Shown here piece after piece: positions 19,180 through 29,128 of a stretch of 64,000 nt of DNA; position 1 is the first letter of the stretch, and the number at the start of each line of letters is the position of its first letter. The DNA is from Gammaproteobacteria bacterium (lineage in GTDB: Bacteria; Pseudomonadota; Gammaproteobacteria; Pseudomonadales; Pseudohongiellaceae): contig JABJIC010000025.1 in NCBI GenBank assembly GCA_018661465.1, positions 62,001 through 126,000 of the forward strand, written 5' to 3'. The notes below the pieces were generated by a model. That model saw nothing but the letters and a program-made list of their open reading frames with translations, did no database searches and was not told the origin of the DNA. The position numbers were made by a program, and so were the translations under genes.

Positions 19180-20328
19180 CTAGCTTGCGTCTTTAATCAT
19201 GTTTCTGGCGATGATTAGCTGCTGAATTTGGCTGGTACCTTCGTACAATCTAAATAGGCGTACATCTCGATAAAATCTCTCAACTGCATATTCAGACATG
19301 TATCCTGCGCCACCGTGAATTTGAACAGCGCGATCCGCTACCTTGCCGACCATTTCAGTTGAGAATAATTTACATGCTGATGATTCAGTGCTGACGCTTT
19401 CTCCATTATCCCTTTTACGAGCCGTTTCCAAGGTCATGCATTTGGCGGCATAGGTATCCGTTTGTGAGTCAGCCAACATGGCCTGAATTAGTTGCTGCTC
19501 CGCGATGGGTTTACCAAACTGTTTTCTTTGCATGGCATAATCCAGAGCGTCAGAAATAAGTCTTTCGGCAGCACCGATACTTACTCCGGAAATATGTAGT
19601 CGCCCGCGATCGAGAACCCTCATTGCGGTGATGAAACCCTCACCTTCAGTTCCAATAATATTTTCAGCAGGCACTGGGCAATCTTCAAAGATCACATCGC
19701 ACGTAAGCGAGCCTGATTGGCCCATTTTTTTATCGATAGGGCCTAAGGTGATGCCGGGAGTTCCCTTTTCAACGATGAACGAAGAAATGCCTCGCGCACC
19801 TTTGATCTCTGGATTGGTTCTTGCCATTACATTGAATGTGTCAGCGACTGCGGCATTGGTAATGAAGCGCTTGCTGCCATTTAGAATGTAGTTATCACCA
19901 TCTCGAATTGCTGTTGTCTTGAGCGATGCAGCATCAGACCCTGCGTCCGGTTCAGTTAGACAGAAACAGCTAATCCACTCTCCACTGGCGTATTTGGGTA
20001 GGTATTTCTGTTTTTGCTCCTCAGTGCCACTAAACACAACTGCTGCGGACCCGATGCCGTTATTAGTCCCCATAATGGAACGAAAAGCTGGCGAAGTTCT
20101 GCCCAGGGCTATGGATACAAGAATTTCTTCTTCCATTGTCAGCCCGAGACCGCCGTATTCTTCGGGAATAGTTAGGCCAAATAGCCCAAGCGCCTTCATT
20201 TCCTGCAAAATATCATCTGGCAGCCTGGCCTCTTCAGCCATTTGCTCTTCGGCGGGAACCAGCTTTTCACGAACGAAGCGCTCTATTAAATCTACTAGCT
20301 GATTGAGTGTTTCCTGATCCCGTATCAT
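19180..20328 (-). CDS. Acyl-CoA dehydrogenase
   Basis: A 382-residue acyl-CoA dehydrogenase of standard length. CFCLTEPDAGSDAASL, IHGGAGYMSEYAVERFYRDV and RLFRLYEGTSQIQQ are all present; Glu in YEGTS is the usual catalytic base, so this is a complete single-chain enzyme, unlike the paired ones here. ATG at 20328 is chosen with GAGAGA upstream, over an earlier in-frame ATG at 20376. It is divergent from the thiolase-FadB-like genes and probably supplies their enoyl-CoA. Confidence 0.95.
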   Translation of the reverse strand: MIRDQETLNQLVDLIERFVREKLVPAEEQMAEEARLPDDILQEMKALGLFGLTIPEEYGGLGLTMEEEILVSIALGRTSPAFRSIMGTNNGIGSAAVVFSGTEEQKQKYLPKYASGEWISCFCLTEPDAGSDAASLKTTAIRDGDNYILNGSKRFITNAAVADTFNVMARTNPEIKGARGISSFIVEKGTPGITLGPIDKKMGQSGSLTCDVIFEDCPVPAENIIGTEGEGFITAMRVLDRGRLHISGVSIGAAERLISDALDYAMQRKQFGKPIAEQQLIQAMLADSQTDTYAAKCMTLETARKRDNGESVSTESSACKLFSTEMVGKVADRAVQIHGGAGYMSEYAVERFYRDVRLFRLYEGTSQIQQLIIARNMIKDAS

Positions 20329-20542
20329 CTTTATCTCTCTTGATTGTTGGCAAAAAGCGAGCCGATAAGCTATCACAAGCCTTTTGAAAGTGCGACTGAA
20401 AGCGGCTAAAACACTGGCTTTTAGCTCAATTCCACCACTGAAGTGCCTATGCTAGAATGATCGCCCTTATGCTTCCGGCTGATGGATCAGGCTGAAAATA
20501 AGAAGATCATCAATTTCCACTAAATCGCAAAGAGAGAGCTAC

Positions 20543-21760
20543 ATGTCAGACAAAATATTAAGTGACGCCTATATATATGATGGTGGACGAACTGCCTTCG
20601 GACGCCATGCAGGAGCCCTATCACCAATTAGGCCAGACGATCTTCTTGGTCATACTATAAAGGCAGTTGTTGAGCGTAATCCCTTTGCGGCGGATGCCTA
20701 CGAAGATGTGATTATGGGGAATACTAATGGAGCCGGTGAAGACTGCCGTAACGTAGCTCGATTTTCTCTTTTGCGCGCAGGCATGCCGACTTCAGTTGCC
20801 GGTCTTACGGTAAATAGATTATGCGGTTCCGGATTGGCAGCGACTCTGGATGCGGCGCGAGCAGTAAAATCTGGAGAGGGTGAATTATTTCTTGCCGGTG
20901 GTGTTGAGTCGATGAGCCGTGCACCAATTGTTATGTCGAAGGCGCAGAGTGCTTTTGATCGAGGTCAGACGATAGCCGACAGTACATTGGGGGCGCGTTT
21001 CACAAATCCTGCATATGCGTCGGCATACGGAAATGACACCATGCCACAGACCGCTGACAATATTGCAGCGGACATTGGAATCAGTCGTGAACAGAGTGAT
21101 ATTTTTGCGGCTGCTTCACAATCGAAATATGAGGCGGCTCGCGTAGATGGATTCTTCGATGAGGAAATAATTTCCGTTGAGGTTCCTCAAGGCAGAAAGA
21201 AGCCGTCAATAATGGTGAGTGCTGATGAGCATCCACGCCCGACCTCTAACATGGACGCGCTGAGTGGATTACGACCACTTTTTGAAGGTGGTGTTGTTAC
21301 CGCTGGAAATGCTTCGGGAATAAATGACGGGGCAGCAGCATTGATTGTTGGTAGTAAAGCTATTGGTGAAAAATTCGGTGCAAGTCCGCGAGCACGAATA
21401 GTTGCTGGAGCAGTTGCCGGAGTAGAGCCCAGAGTAATGGGGCTTGGTCCCGTGTTCGCTATTCGTAAAGCCTTGGACAGAGCGGGCTTGACGCTTGCTG
21501 ACATGGACATCATTGAAATCAATGAAGCATTTGCTACTCAGGTGTTGGGTTGCTTGAGTATGCTCGATGTAGATCTTAATGACTCGCGAGTTAATCCTAA
21601 TGGTGGTGCAATTGCTATCGGTCACCCCCTTGGCGCCTCTGGCGCGCGAATTGCGATAACCACAACACGTCAGTTGGAAAGAATGAATGGTCGTTACGCT
21701 GTCATCAGTCTCTGCATAGGAATTGGGCAGGGAGTTGCGGCGGTCATCGAACGCGTTTAA
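20543..21760 (+). CDS. Acetyl-CoA acyltransferase (thiolase)
   Basis: A 405-residue thiolase that cleaves 3-oxoacyl-CoA. The nucleophile is Cys94 in NRLCGSGLAA, with GGAIAIGHPLGASGAR supplying the His and SLCIGIGQG the second Cys. The text resembles FadA/PcaF-type thiolases. GAGAGAG lies before the ATG. It sits 41 nt ahead of the FadB/J-like gene, forming the usual thiolase plus multifunctional-enzyme pair. Confidence 0.95.
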   Translation: MSDKILSDAYIYDGGRTAFGRHAGALSPIRPDDLLGHTIKAVVERNPFAADAYEDVIMGNTNGAGEDCRNVARFSLLRAGMPTSVAGLTVNRLCGSGLAATLDAARAVKSGEGELFLAGGVESMSRAPIVMSKAQSAFDRGQTIADSTLGARFTNPAYASAYGNDTMPQTADNIAADIGISREQSDIFAAASQSKYEAARVDGFFDEEIISVEVPQGRKKPSIMVSADEHPRPTSNMDALSGLRPLFEGGVVTAGNASGINDGAAALIVGSKAIGEKFGASPRARIVAGAVAGVEPRVMGLGPVFAIRKALDRAGLTLADMDIIEINEAFATQVLGCLSMLDVDLNDSRVNPNGGAIAIGHPLGASGARIAITTTRQLERMNGRYAVISLCIGIGQGVAAVIERV

Positions 21761-21801
21761 AAATAAACACTAAACAGAATCACTAAATGGAAGGAAGAAT
21801 C

Positions 21802-23913
21802 ATGTCAGAAGTCGTTAGCTATGAGTTGATAGATAATATAGGCGTCATAAGCGTAAATAACCCACCGGTTAATGCCCTGGCCCAGGTCGTAAGAGAAGGT
21901 ATTCATACAGCCATTCAGTCTGCTCAGCAGGACGAATCAGAAGCTATTGTTTTGTATTGTGAAGGTCGAACTTTTATAGCAGGTGCTGATATAACTGAAT
22001 TCGGAAAACCACCTCAAGAACCTGGTCTGCCGGTTGTTCTAGGCGCTATAGAAAACTCCAGCAAAGCGGTGATTGCAGCAATACACGGAACAGCCCTAGG
22101 CGGTGGTTTCGAAGTGTCACTGGCCTGTCACTATCGCTGCGCTATTCCCTCAGCAAAAGTAGGCTTGCCCGAGGTAAAGCTAGGGTTGTTGCCAGGAGCA
22201 GGAGGCACTCAAAGAGCCCCTCGTATTGCTGGAGTTAAAGCAGCTCTCGATATGATTACCAGTGGTAATCCTGTCGGTGCTAGTAAGGCTCTGGAAATGG
22301 GATTGATTGATAAAGTTATTGATGGCTCAGATTTGAAAGCAGGCGCTTTGCAATATGCCAAGGAATTAGTTGGAGCAGATGCCCCGCTTAGGAGAATACG
22401 TGACATTACTATCGACCCATCAACTGTTGAAGAGGGCTATTTCGAGGCAGCCAGAAAACAATTGGCGAGAAGAGCGCGCGGACAGATAGCGCAGGACAAA
22501 ATAGTGTCCTGTATCGAAGCCGCAGTTGAACTACCTATGGATCAAGGCTTGGAACGTGAAAGAGAATTGTTCGTAGAGTTGGTGACTTCTCCTGAATCGG
22601 CAGCCATGCGACATATTTTCTTTGCAGAAAGATTGGCCACGAAGATCAAGGACCTACCGAAAGATACTCCTACCAGAGAAATTAATAAGGTGGCCATTAT
22701 TGGCGGCGGAACCATGGGCGGTGGTATTGCGATGTGTTTCGCCAACGTCGGTATTCCAGTCACTATGCTGGAAATCAATGATGAAGCTCTCGCACGAGGC
22801 ATGGGAATCATCGAGAAAAATTACAAGATTACCGTGCAGAAAGGCAAGCTACCTGAAGATCAGATGGCCAGTAGAATTGCACTGATCAATGGCACTACTA
22901 ATTATGAAGAGCTAAATGATGTTGATCTAGTGATTGAGGCGGTTTTCGAAAACCTGGAACTGAAGAAGGAAATTTTTGCCAAGCTCGATGGTGTATGCAA
23001 GCAGGGCGCTATTTTGGCGAGCAACACTTCTTATCAAGACATCGATCAGATTGCTGCAGCAACTTCTCGTCCTCAGGATGTTGTTGGAATGCATTTCTTT
23101 AGCCCGGCAAATGTTATGAAGCTGTTGGAGAACGTACGTGGCGAGAAAACAGCTGACGATGTAATAGCAACTGCGATGAAGATTGGAAAGAAAATCGGAA
23201 AGGTATGTGCGCTTTCCCGAGTTTGTTATGGATTTATCGGAAACCGCATGCTGGGTGGTTACGGACGGGAATCTCAGATGCTGTTAATGGACGGGTGTAC
23301 GCCGGTTCAAGTGGATTCTGCTCTGGAGAAGTTCGGTATGGCGATGGGACCTCTGGCCATGGGCGATCTGGCAGGTCTAGATGTAGGGTATAAGGCTCGG
23401 CAAGCAAGAACAGACCTTCCAGATGATCCCAAGTTGTATCGCATGGGAACAGTGCTGGTGGAAATGGGGCGTCATGGTCAGAAGACTGGCTCGGGCTTTT
23501 ATCAATATGATCCGGAAACCCGTCGACGCATGTCTGATCCTGAAGTGGAAGCTATGATTAAAGATGAAGCGGCCAAGATTGGGGTAGAGCAGCGTGAGAT
23601 TTCAGATGAAGAAATTATTGCAAGATGTCTCTACCCGCTAATAAACGAAGGGGCAAAGATCCTGGAAGAAGGTATAGCTCAACGCCCGAGTGATATCGAT
23701 GTAGTCTATGTATTTGGCTATGCCTTTCCGGTTGCGAAAGGTGGGCCTATGCATTATGCCGATCAGGTAGGTTTGAAAAATGTCTATGACAAGATATGTG
23801 AATACCGTGACCGTGATGGCGAACAGTATTGGCAGCCGGCTCCCTTATTAGAAAAACTGGCAAAAGAAGGTAAAACATTTGCACAGTGGGGCCGCGAACA
23901 AGAAGCCAGTTAA
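21802..23913 (+). CDS. Multifunctional enoyl-CoA hydratase / 3-hydroxyacyl-CoA dehydrogenase
   Basis: A 703-residue fusion (ATG at 21802 with AAGGAAG ahead; an earlier in-frame ATG at 21787 is less likely). Residues 1-190 are a crotonase domain with AGADITEFG and GTALGGGFE oxyanion elements and both Glu of LPEVKLGLLPGAGGTQR. From about residue 295 comes the NAD-binding dehydrogenase (VAIIGGGTMGGGIAM, GMHFFSPANVMKLLE), then two C-terminal helical domains. Domain order matches the FadJ/peroxisomal type, and it should carry out the two middle beta-oxidation steps. Confidence 0.95.
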   Translation: MSEVVSYELIDNIGVISVNNPPVNALAQVVREGIHTAIQSAQQDESEAIVLYCEGRTFIAGADITEFGKPPQEPGLPVVLGAIENSSKAVIAAIHGTALGGGFEVSLACHYRCAIPSAKVGLPEVKLGLLPGAGGTQRAPRIAGVKAALDMITSGNPVGASKALEMGLIDKVIDGSDLKAGALQYAKELVGADAPLRRIRDITIDPSTVEEGYFEAARKQLARRARGQIAQDKIVSCIEAAVELPMDQGLERERELFVELVTSPESAAMRHIFFAERLATKIKDLPKDTPTREINKVAIIGGGTMGGGIAMCFANVGIPVTMLEINDEALARGMGIIEKNYKITVQKGKLPEDQMASRIALINGTTNYEELNDVDLVIEAVFENLELKKEIFAKLDGVCKQGAILASNTSYQDIDQIAAATSRPQDVVGMHFFSPANVMKLLENVRGEKTADDVIATAMKIGKKIGKVCALSRVCYGFIGNRMLGGYGRESQMLLMDGCTPVQVDSALEKFGMAMGPLAMGDLAGLDVGYKARQARTDLPDDPKLYRMGTVLVEMGRHGQKTGSGFYQYDPETRRRMSDPEVEAMIKDEAAKIGVEQREISDEEIIARCLYPLINEGAKILEEGIAQRPSDIDVVYVFGYAFPVAKGGPMHYADQVGLKNVYDKICEYRDRDGEQYWQPAPLLEKLAKEGKTFAQWGREQEAS

Positions 23914-23965
23914 TCTACTACGATTCGTCGCGGCCACATCATAGTAAGAGAGCAGAGGACTAATA

Positions 23966-25003
23966 ATGATTTCATATCAAACAACTACTCCAGGTGGACC
24001 ACTGGCACGAGTTGAATCAGAAACACCACAACCCCAAGGAAGTGAGGTCTTGGTAAAAATGCTCGCCTGTGGAGTTTGTCATTCAGACATTCATATGCAC
24101 GATGGTGTTTTCGAGCTGGGCGGTGGGAAACAATTGGATGTAGGTCAGGAAGGCTTGGTTCTAGGTCATGAAATTTTCGGTGAAGTTGTTGCTGTAGGCT
24201 CGGAAGCCGAGAATGTAAATGTCGGTGATCGGCGTGTTGTCTTCCCCTGGATTGGGTGTGGTGAATGCGCCAGTTGTAAACGGGGTGAGGAGCAATTGTG
24301 CACTCCCGGTAGAGCGCTGGGAATTGTGAAAGCAGGTGGTTATGCCGATCATGTGCTGGTTCCCCACTCCCGTTATCTCTTCGATAAGGGTGATACCAAT
24401 GATTCTCTTGCCGCTACTTATGCCTGCTCCGGTTTAACAGCTTTTGGTGCATTGAAGAAAGCAGGAGAGCTAGGGGAAGGCGACGAAATCGTTATCATCG
24501 GTGCTGGTGGTGTGGGCATGATGGCTATTCAGATCGCCAGAGCACAGGGCATCGATCCGATCGTGGTAGATATTGACGAGGCTAAGTTACAGTCAGCCCG
24601 AGATATTGGAGTGAGTCGTACTTTCGATTCATCAGATCCGCAAACCTCCAGAGAAATCCGCAAAGCGACAGGTGGTGCTTATGCAGTACTGGATTTTGTC
24701 GGAGCCGAGGCAACCGTGAACTACGGACTTGGCTGTCTTCGCAAAGGTGGAATGCTGATCATCGTGGGGCTCTATGGCGGAGCACTGACCATACCTATCC
24801 CTTTCTTACCCATGAATGCAAGAATAATACAGGGCTCCTATGTGGGTACACTGCAGGACATGTCGGACTTGATGGAGCTTGTTCGTGCCGGAAAAATCTC
24901 TCCCATTGAAATTCATGAAAGACCGCTCAGTGAAGCTAGTGATGCCTTGGCTGACTTGAAAGGTGGAAAGATCCGCGGCCGGCAAGTCTTGGTCAATGCC
25001 TAA
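23966..25003 (+). CDS. Zinc-dependent alcohol dehydrogenase
   Basis: A 345-residue medium-chain dehydrogenase. Cys38 (CHSD) and His68-Glu69 (GHE) are catalytic-zinc ligands; Cys98, Cys101, Cys104 and Cys112 hold the structural zinc. VIIGAGGVGMMAIQIARAQG at about 175 is the NAD(P)-binding fold, and IVVDID suggests NAD preference. It lies between the beta-oxidation fusion and a dehydrogenase pair, so it may oxidise an alcohol or hydroxyacyl-CoA entering the same route. Confidence 0.92.
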   Translation: MISYQTTTPGGPLARVESETPQPQGSEVLVKMLACGVCHSDIHMHDGVFELGGGKQLDVGQEGLVLGHEIFGEVVAVGSEAENVNVGDRRVVFPWIGCGECASCKRGEEQLCTPGRALGIVKAGGYADHVLVPHSRYLFDKGDTNDSLAATYACSGLTAFGALKKAGELGEGDEIVIIGAGGVGMMAIQIARAQGIDPIVVDIDEAKLQSARDIGVSRTFDSSDPQTSREIRKATGGAYAVLDFVGAEATVNYGLGCLRKGGMLIIVGLYGGALTIPIPFLPMNARIIQGSYVGTLQDMSDLMELVRAGKISPIEIHERPLSEASDALADLKGGKIRGRQVLVNA

Positions 25004-25109
25004 CAACCAGAATCTGGTAACCGCAAATAGAATTACGAGCCTAAGCTGGAAGTTCAAATAATAATTAGGGCTAAGAGTTTAGGAAAAAGCACTATTCAGG
25101 AGATCTACT

Positions 25110-26339
25110 TTGCAAGATATTGAGAATTTTCAATCAAGCACTCGTGCCTGGTTGGAAGAGAATTGTCCCGTTTCCATGCGCACAGCGATGGTGCAGGAAG
25201 AAGTGGTTTGGGGCGGCCGCAATGCGGAATTCCAGAATCCGGATAGTGAGATCTGGTTAGAGCGAATGGCTGAAAAAGGTTGGACTTGCCCTACCTGGCC
25301 TGCTGAATACGGTGGTGGTGGGCTATCTAAGGAAGAAGCAATTGTTCTCTCCAGGGAACTGGCAAGAATTAATGCGCGACCGGCAATAACCAGCTTTGGT
25401 ATTAGCATGCTGGGTCCTGTTTTACTGGAATACGGGAGTCATGAACAAAAGGCTGAGCATATTCCGAAAATCATTCGAGGCGAAATTCGCTGGTGTCAGG
25501 GATATTCCGAACCCGGCTCAGGGTCAGATCTCGCAAGTCTAAAAACAAAGGCGGAGCTTTTCGGGGATACCTATACTCTGAACGGTTCTAAGGTATGGAC
25601 TTCCTACGCGGACAAGGCGGACTGGATTTTTTGCCTGGTGCGCACCGACTTCGAAGTGCCTAAGCACGCGGGTATTAGTTTTATTCTGTTCGATATGGCC
25701 AGTGAAGGTGTATCTACAAAGCCTATTCAGTTAATTAGTGGTCAATCTCCTTTCTGCGAAACGTTTTTTGATGATGTTAAGGTTCCGGCTGCAAATCTAG
25801 TTGGTCGACTAAACGATGGTTGGACTATTGCCAAAAGACTTTTGCAACATGAGCGCACAATGATCTCCAGTTTCGGTTTGGCTAGTGGGCAATCAGACCG
25901 AGGAGGAACCACTTCCACGGTTGCTAGCGTGGAAGGAGCCGCGATGCATTATCGGGGTGATACAGAAAAACTTTCTGATCCCGTACTAAGAGATCAGATC
26001 GCACAGTTCAAAATTGACAGCGCAGCCTTTGCCTCGACATCGCAAAGATCAATTGAAGAATCGAAGCAAGGCCAGGGGCCCAATGCTACTTCCTCGATGT
26101 TGAAAAATTATGGTTGTGAGCTCAACAAGAGACGCTATGAACTCCTGTTGCAGGCCATGGGCAGCCAGTCTCTGGGCTGGGAAGGGGAAGGCTTTGAAGC
26201 AGATGAGCTTCAGGTAACCCGGGAATGGTTAAGATCCAAGGCTAATTCCATAGAAGGAGGGACTTCTGAAGTTCAGCTTAATGTAATAGCAAAGCGTGTG
26301 TTAGGTCTTCCCGACATACTGAGCATGAGTAAGAAATGA
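25110..26339 (+). CDS. Acyl-CoA dehydrogenase, large partner
   Basis: A 409-residue acyl-CoA dehydrogenase, TTG start with CAGGAG ahead. WCQGYSEPGSGSDLASL and SIEGGTSEVQLNVIAKRVLGLP are clear, and the text is close to the truncated gene at window start. It is followed by a divergent smaller dehydrogenase, so the two pairs are paralogous. The Glu of YEGT seen in the 19180 enzyme is not at the same place here, as expected for this heteromer-type group. Confidence 0.93.
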   Translation: MQDIENFQSSTRAWLEENCPVSMRTAMVQEEVVWGGRNAEFQNPDSEIWLERMAEKGWTCPTWPAEYGGGGLSKEEAIVLSRELARINARPAITSFGISMLGPVLLEYGSHEQKAEHIPKIIRGEIRWCQGYSEPGSGSDLASLKTKAELFGDTYTLNGSKVWTSYADKADWIFCLVRTDFEVPKHAGISFILFDMASEGVSTKPIQLISGQSPFCETFFDDVKVPAANLVGRLNDGWTIAKRLLQHERTMISSFGLASGQSDRGGTTSTVASVEGAAMHYRGDTEKLSDPVLRDQIAQFKIDSAAFASTSQRSIEESKQGQGPNATSSMLKNYGCELNKRRYELLLQAMGSQSLGWEGEGFEADELQVTREWLRSKANSIEGGTSEVQLNVIAKRVLGLPDILSMSKK

Positions 26340-26386
26340 GAAGTTAGAAGTTATAAGTTAGAGAGAACAGGGAAGAGAGAAAAGAT

Positions 26387-27535
26387 ATGGCATTAGTATT
26401 ATCCGAAGATCAACAATTATTAAAAGACTCAGCAAAGAATTTTTGTGAGCAGAGTGCTCCTGTGAGTGTGCTCAGGTCTCTGCGAGATAGCGGCGACAAA
26501 GACGGCTTTAGTAGAGATGTTTGGAATCAGATGGTTGAGCTGGGCTGGGCCGGGATGGCTGTTCCAGAGGCTTATGGCGGTTTCGATTTTGGTTATGGTG
26601 GACTCGGCGTTGTACTGGAGGAAACTGGCAAGACATTAGTTAGTTCCCCCTTGATAGCTACTGTATTGCTGTCCGCAACTGCTATTAATGAGTTGGGTAG
26701 CGAAGAACAGAAGCAAGAGTTCCTACCCCGGATTGTTGCAGGAGAATTATTGTTCTCACTAGCGATAGACGAGCACACAACGCATGCCCCCAGTCGAATT
26801 GAAACTACTGCTGTGAAGTCGGATAGCGGATACGTTCTCGATGGTAAAAAAACCTTTGTTCTTGATGCACATGTGGCTGACAAGCTAATTGTAGTCGCTC
26901 GAACTTCAGGAAGCAGAGACAGCGAGAATGGCATAAGCCTGTTTATTGTAGATGCCAAGAGTGAAGGTGTGAATATCAGCAGAACTTCAATGGTAGATTG
27001 TCGCAATGCCGGTAATATCGAATTCAACAAGGTACAACTTTCTGAGCTAGCTTTACTTGGTTCGTGTGATGAAGCATTCGCGGGTTTGAATAAGACCTTG
27101 GATATTGCGCGAATAGGAATTGCGGCGGAGATGCTGGGTAGCATTCAGCAAGTGTTCGACTTAATCCTCGACTTCTTAAAGCAGCGGGAGCAATTCGGTG
27201 TGCTTATTGGCTCCTTTCAAGGCTTACAGCATCGAGCAGCAACGATGTATAGTGAAATCGAATTGTGTAAATCATCCGTAAGAGCTGCGCTATCTGCTTT
27301 GGATAATCAAGAAAGCTCCGAGTCAGAAATAGCAGAGCTAGCCAGCATTGCAAAATCAAAGCTATCAGAAGTTTTCTTTCTGGTAAGCAATGAAGGCGTG
27401 CAAATGCATGGCGGTATCGGTATGACCGATGAATTCGATATTGGTTTTTACATAAAACGTGCCAGAGTGGCACAGCAATTTTTAGGCGACTCGGTTTTTC
27501 ATCGAGATCGCTACGCTACGCTAAATGGCTTTTGA
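26387..27535 (+). CDS. Acyl-CoA dehydrogenase, small partner
   Basis: A 382-residue acyl-CoA dehydrogenase. MALVLSEDQQLLKDSAKNF opens the helical domain and QMHGGIGMTDEFDIGFYIKRAR lies near the end, as in the 1153 gene. The middle-domain SEP motif is degraded (AIDEHTTHAPSRIET), again a feature of the second member of a pair. It follows the large partner by 47 nt with an AGAGAG site and is surely co-transcribed. Probable heteromeric enzyme; substrate unknown. Confidence 0.92.
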   Translation: MALVLSEDQQLLKDSAKNFCEQSAPVSVLRSLRDSGDKDGFSRDVWNQMVELGWAGMAVPEAYGGFDFGYGGLGVVLEETGKTLVSSPLIATVLLSATAINELGSEEQKQEFLPRIVAGELLFSLAIDEHTTHAPSRIETTAVKSDSGYVLDGKKTFVLDAHVADKLIVVARTSGSRDSENGISLFIVDAKSEGVNISRTSMVDCRNAGNIEFNKVQLSELALLGSCDEAFAGLNKTLDIARIGIAAEMLGSIQQVFDLILDFLKQREQFGVLIGSFQGLQHRAATMYSEIELCKSSVRAALSALDNQESSESEIAELASIAKSKLSEVFFLVSNEGVQMHGGIGMTDEFDIGFYIKRARVAQQFLGDSVFHRDRYATLNGF

Positions 27536-27576
27536 AAGCGTAGTACTATATTCGAATTGAATAGTTTTTTAATCGA

Positions 27577-28284
27577 ATGGTGCTCGGGAGAACTTGCTTG
27601 TCGGTAAAGCTTAGAAAATTTTATGAGACTGGTGCAAAGGTCAATGAGGATCCTTTGGTGTCTGTCTTTGAGAATTTTTTGTCCGAAAATGAAGTTGAGC
27701 AATTGCTAGCAGCCGCCAAACCTAAATTGCAGCAGGCTCTGGTAAGTTCGGCTGAATCAGGTGTGGAGAGTGATGGCCGCACTGGCAGCAACTGCTGGAT
27801 TTCCCATAGTCACAATAGGGTCATAGCTGACCTCTGCTTGCGGATCGCAGAAGTCGTTGGTGTTTCTCTGGAGCACGCCGAATCTCTGCAAGCCATACAC
27901 TACAACTCTGGTGAGGAATACGCCCCGCACTTCGATGCCTGGGACTCGACAACTGAACGTGGTCAACGCTGTATGGCAAAAGGTGGTCAGCGTCTGATTA
28001 CCTGCCTGCTTTATCTCAATGATGTGGAGAAGGGAGGAGGTACATCCTTTCCCAAGCTAGATATGGAAGTGCGAGCAAAGAAGGGGCGGATGCTGCTATT
28101 TCATAATTGCCATCCTAATTCGATTGTACGCCATGCTGAAAGCCTGCACGGTGGCTTGCCGGTTGAAGCAGGTGAGAAATGGGCCTGCAATCTTTGGTTC
28201 AGGGAGAAAATATACCAGGCTCCAGGCACCACTCCTGTAGAGGAAGTGGAGCTTAGTTCTCCTAAATATGGGCGCGTGATTTAG
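27577..28284 (+). CDS. Prolyl 4-hydroxylase-like 2-oxoglutarate/Fe(II) oxygenase
   Basis: A 235-residue dioxygenase. Iron ligands His118 and Asp120 (PHFDAW) and distal His191 (SLHGGLPV) are visible, with Lys201 in GEKWACNLWFRE likely binding 2-oxoglutarate. FENFLSENEVEQLL near the start is typical of prolyl 4-hydroxylase alpha-like proteins. The ATG at 27577 has no good ribosome site; TTG at 27598 with GGGAGA ahead may be the true start. Bacterial members hydroxylate proline in proteins or peptides; the target is unknown. Confidence 0.9.
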   Translation: MVLGRTCLSVKLRKFYETGAKVNEDPLVSVFENFLSENEVEQLLAAAKPKLQQALVSSAESGVESDGRTGSNCWISHSHNRVIADLCLRIAEVVGVSLEHAESLQAIHYNSGEEYAPHFDAWDSTTERGQRCMAKGGQRLITCLLYLNDVEKGGGTSFPKLDMEVRAKKGRMLLFHNCHPNSIVRHAESLHGGLPVEAGEKWACNLWFREKIYQAPGTTPVEEVELSSPKYGRVI

Positions 28285-28373
28285 CAGTTGAATCAGCGCA
28301 TATCCACAAAATTTATCAAAATGGTATGCTGCACAGAATAAAATCAATAAGAATCCAAAATGAGGATCATGTT

Positions 28374-29093
28374 ATGAAAACAGCACTGCAATTCTTTTCC
28401 AGAACCCTTGGTTTAAATTTACTCCTTGGCTCATTGCTTCTTAGCGTAGTCAGCTCGTTTGCTGCAGCGCAGAATCTAGATCCGACTCGTTACGAAGATA
28501 CTATTAGGGCGTTTGAAGAGCAGGATAAGTCTGCCATGCCACCTCAGGGAGCTATCCTGTTAACTGGGAGTTCTAGTATTGCCCGATGGAACGACCAGGC
28601 CGCGGAAGCTTTAGCACCTCTTTCGGTTATCCCTAGAGGCTTCGGCGGCAGTGTAATGGGTGATGTGCTTCATTATCTTGATCGTGTAGCTCTTGCCTAC
28701 AAGCCGCGCGCAATCTTGATTTATGAAGGCGATAACGATACTTCATACGAACTGCCTGAAGAAACAATTGTCGGCCAATTTGAAAATATTGTTGAACGTA
28801 TTCATGACAGCCTTCCGGAAGCCAGAATCTATGTTCTCTCTGTGAAGCCTAGTGTATCTCGGTTGGATGTTTGGCCTGCTGCACAACAAGTTAGTGCTCG
28901 TTTCAAGGGTATCGCAGAGTCTGACCCTCTAGTTCATTATGTTGATGTTGCTACTCCATTCCTTAAAGCGGATGGGACAGTAATGACTGATATTTTTGTG
29001 GATGATGATTTGCATCTCAATGACAAGGGCAATGACATTTGGGGACGAACTATCAAGGCGGCTCTGATCAGAGTCGAAGGTCAGTACGAGTAG
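28374..29093 (+). CDS. Secreted SGNH/GDSL-type hydrolase
   Basis: A 239-residue exported protein (signal peptide to about residue 32, AAAQ). The nucleophile block reads LLTGSSSIARW, a GDS variant; EGDNDTSY is the Asn block and DDLHLNDKGNDIW supplies Asp-His. It belongs to the GDSL-like lipase/esterase family and acts outside the cytoplasm. ATG at 28374 with GAGGA ahead is chosen over an earlier in-frame ATG at 28326. Substrate unknown. Confidence 0.88.
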   Translation: MKTALQFFSRTLGLNLLLGSLLLSVVSSFAAAQNLDPTRYEDTIRAFEEQDKSAMPPQGAILLTGSSSIARWNDQAAEALAPLSVIPRGFGGSVMGDVLHYLDRVALAYKPRAILIYEGDNDTSYELPEETIVGQFENIVERIHDSLPEARIYVLSVKPSVSRLDVWPAAQQVSARFKGIAESDPLVHYVDVATPFLKADGTVMTDIFVDDDLHLNDKGNDIWGRTIKAALIRVEGQYE

Positions 29094-29128
29094 TCAGTCT
29101 GCCAAAGCCAGGTTCAGGCAAATAAGCT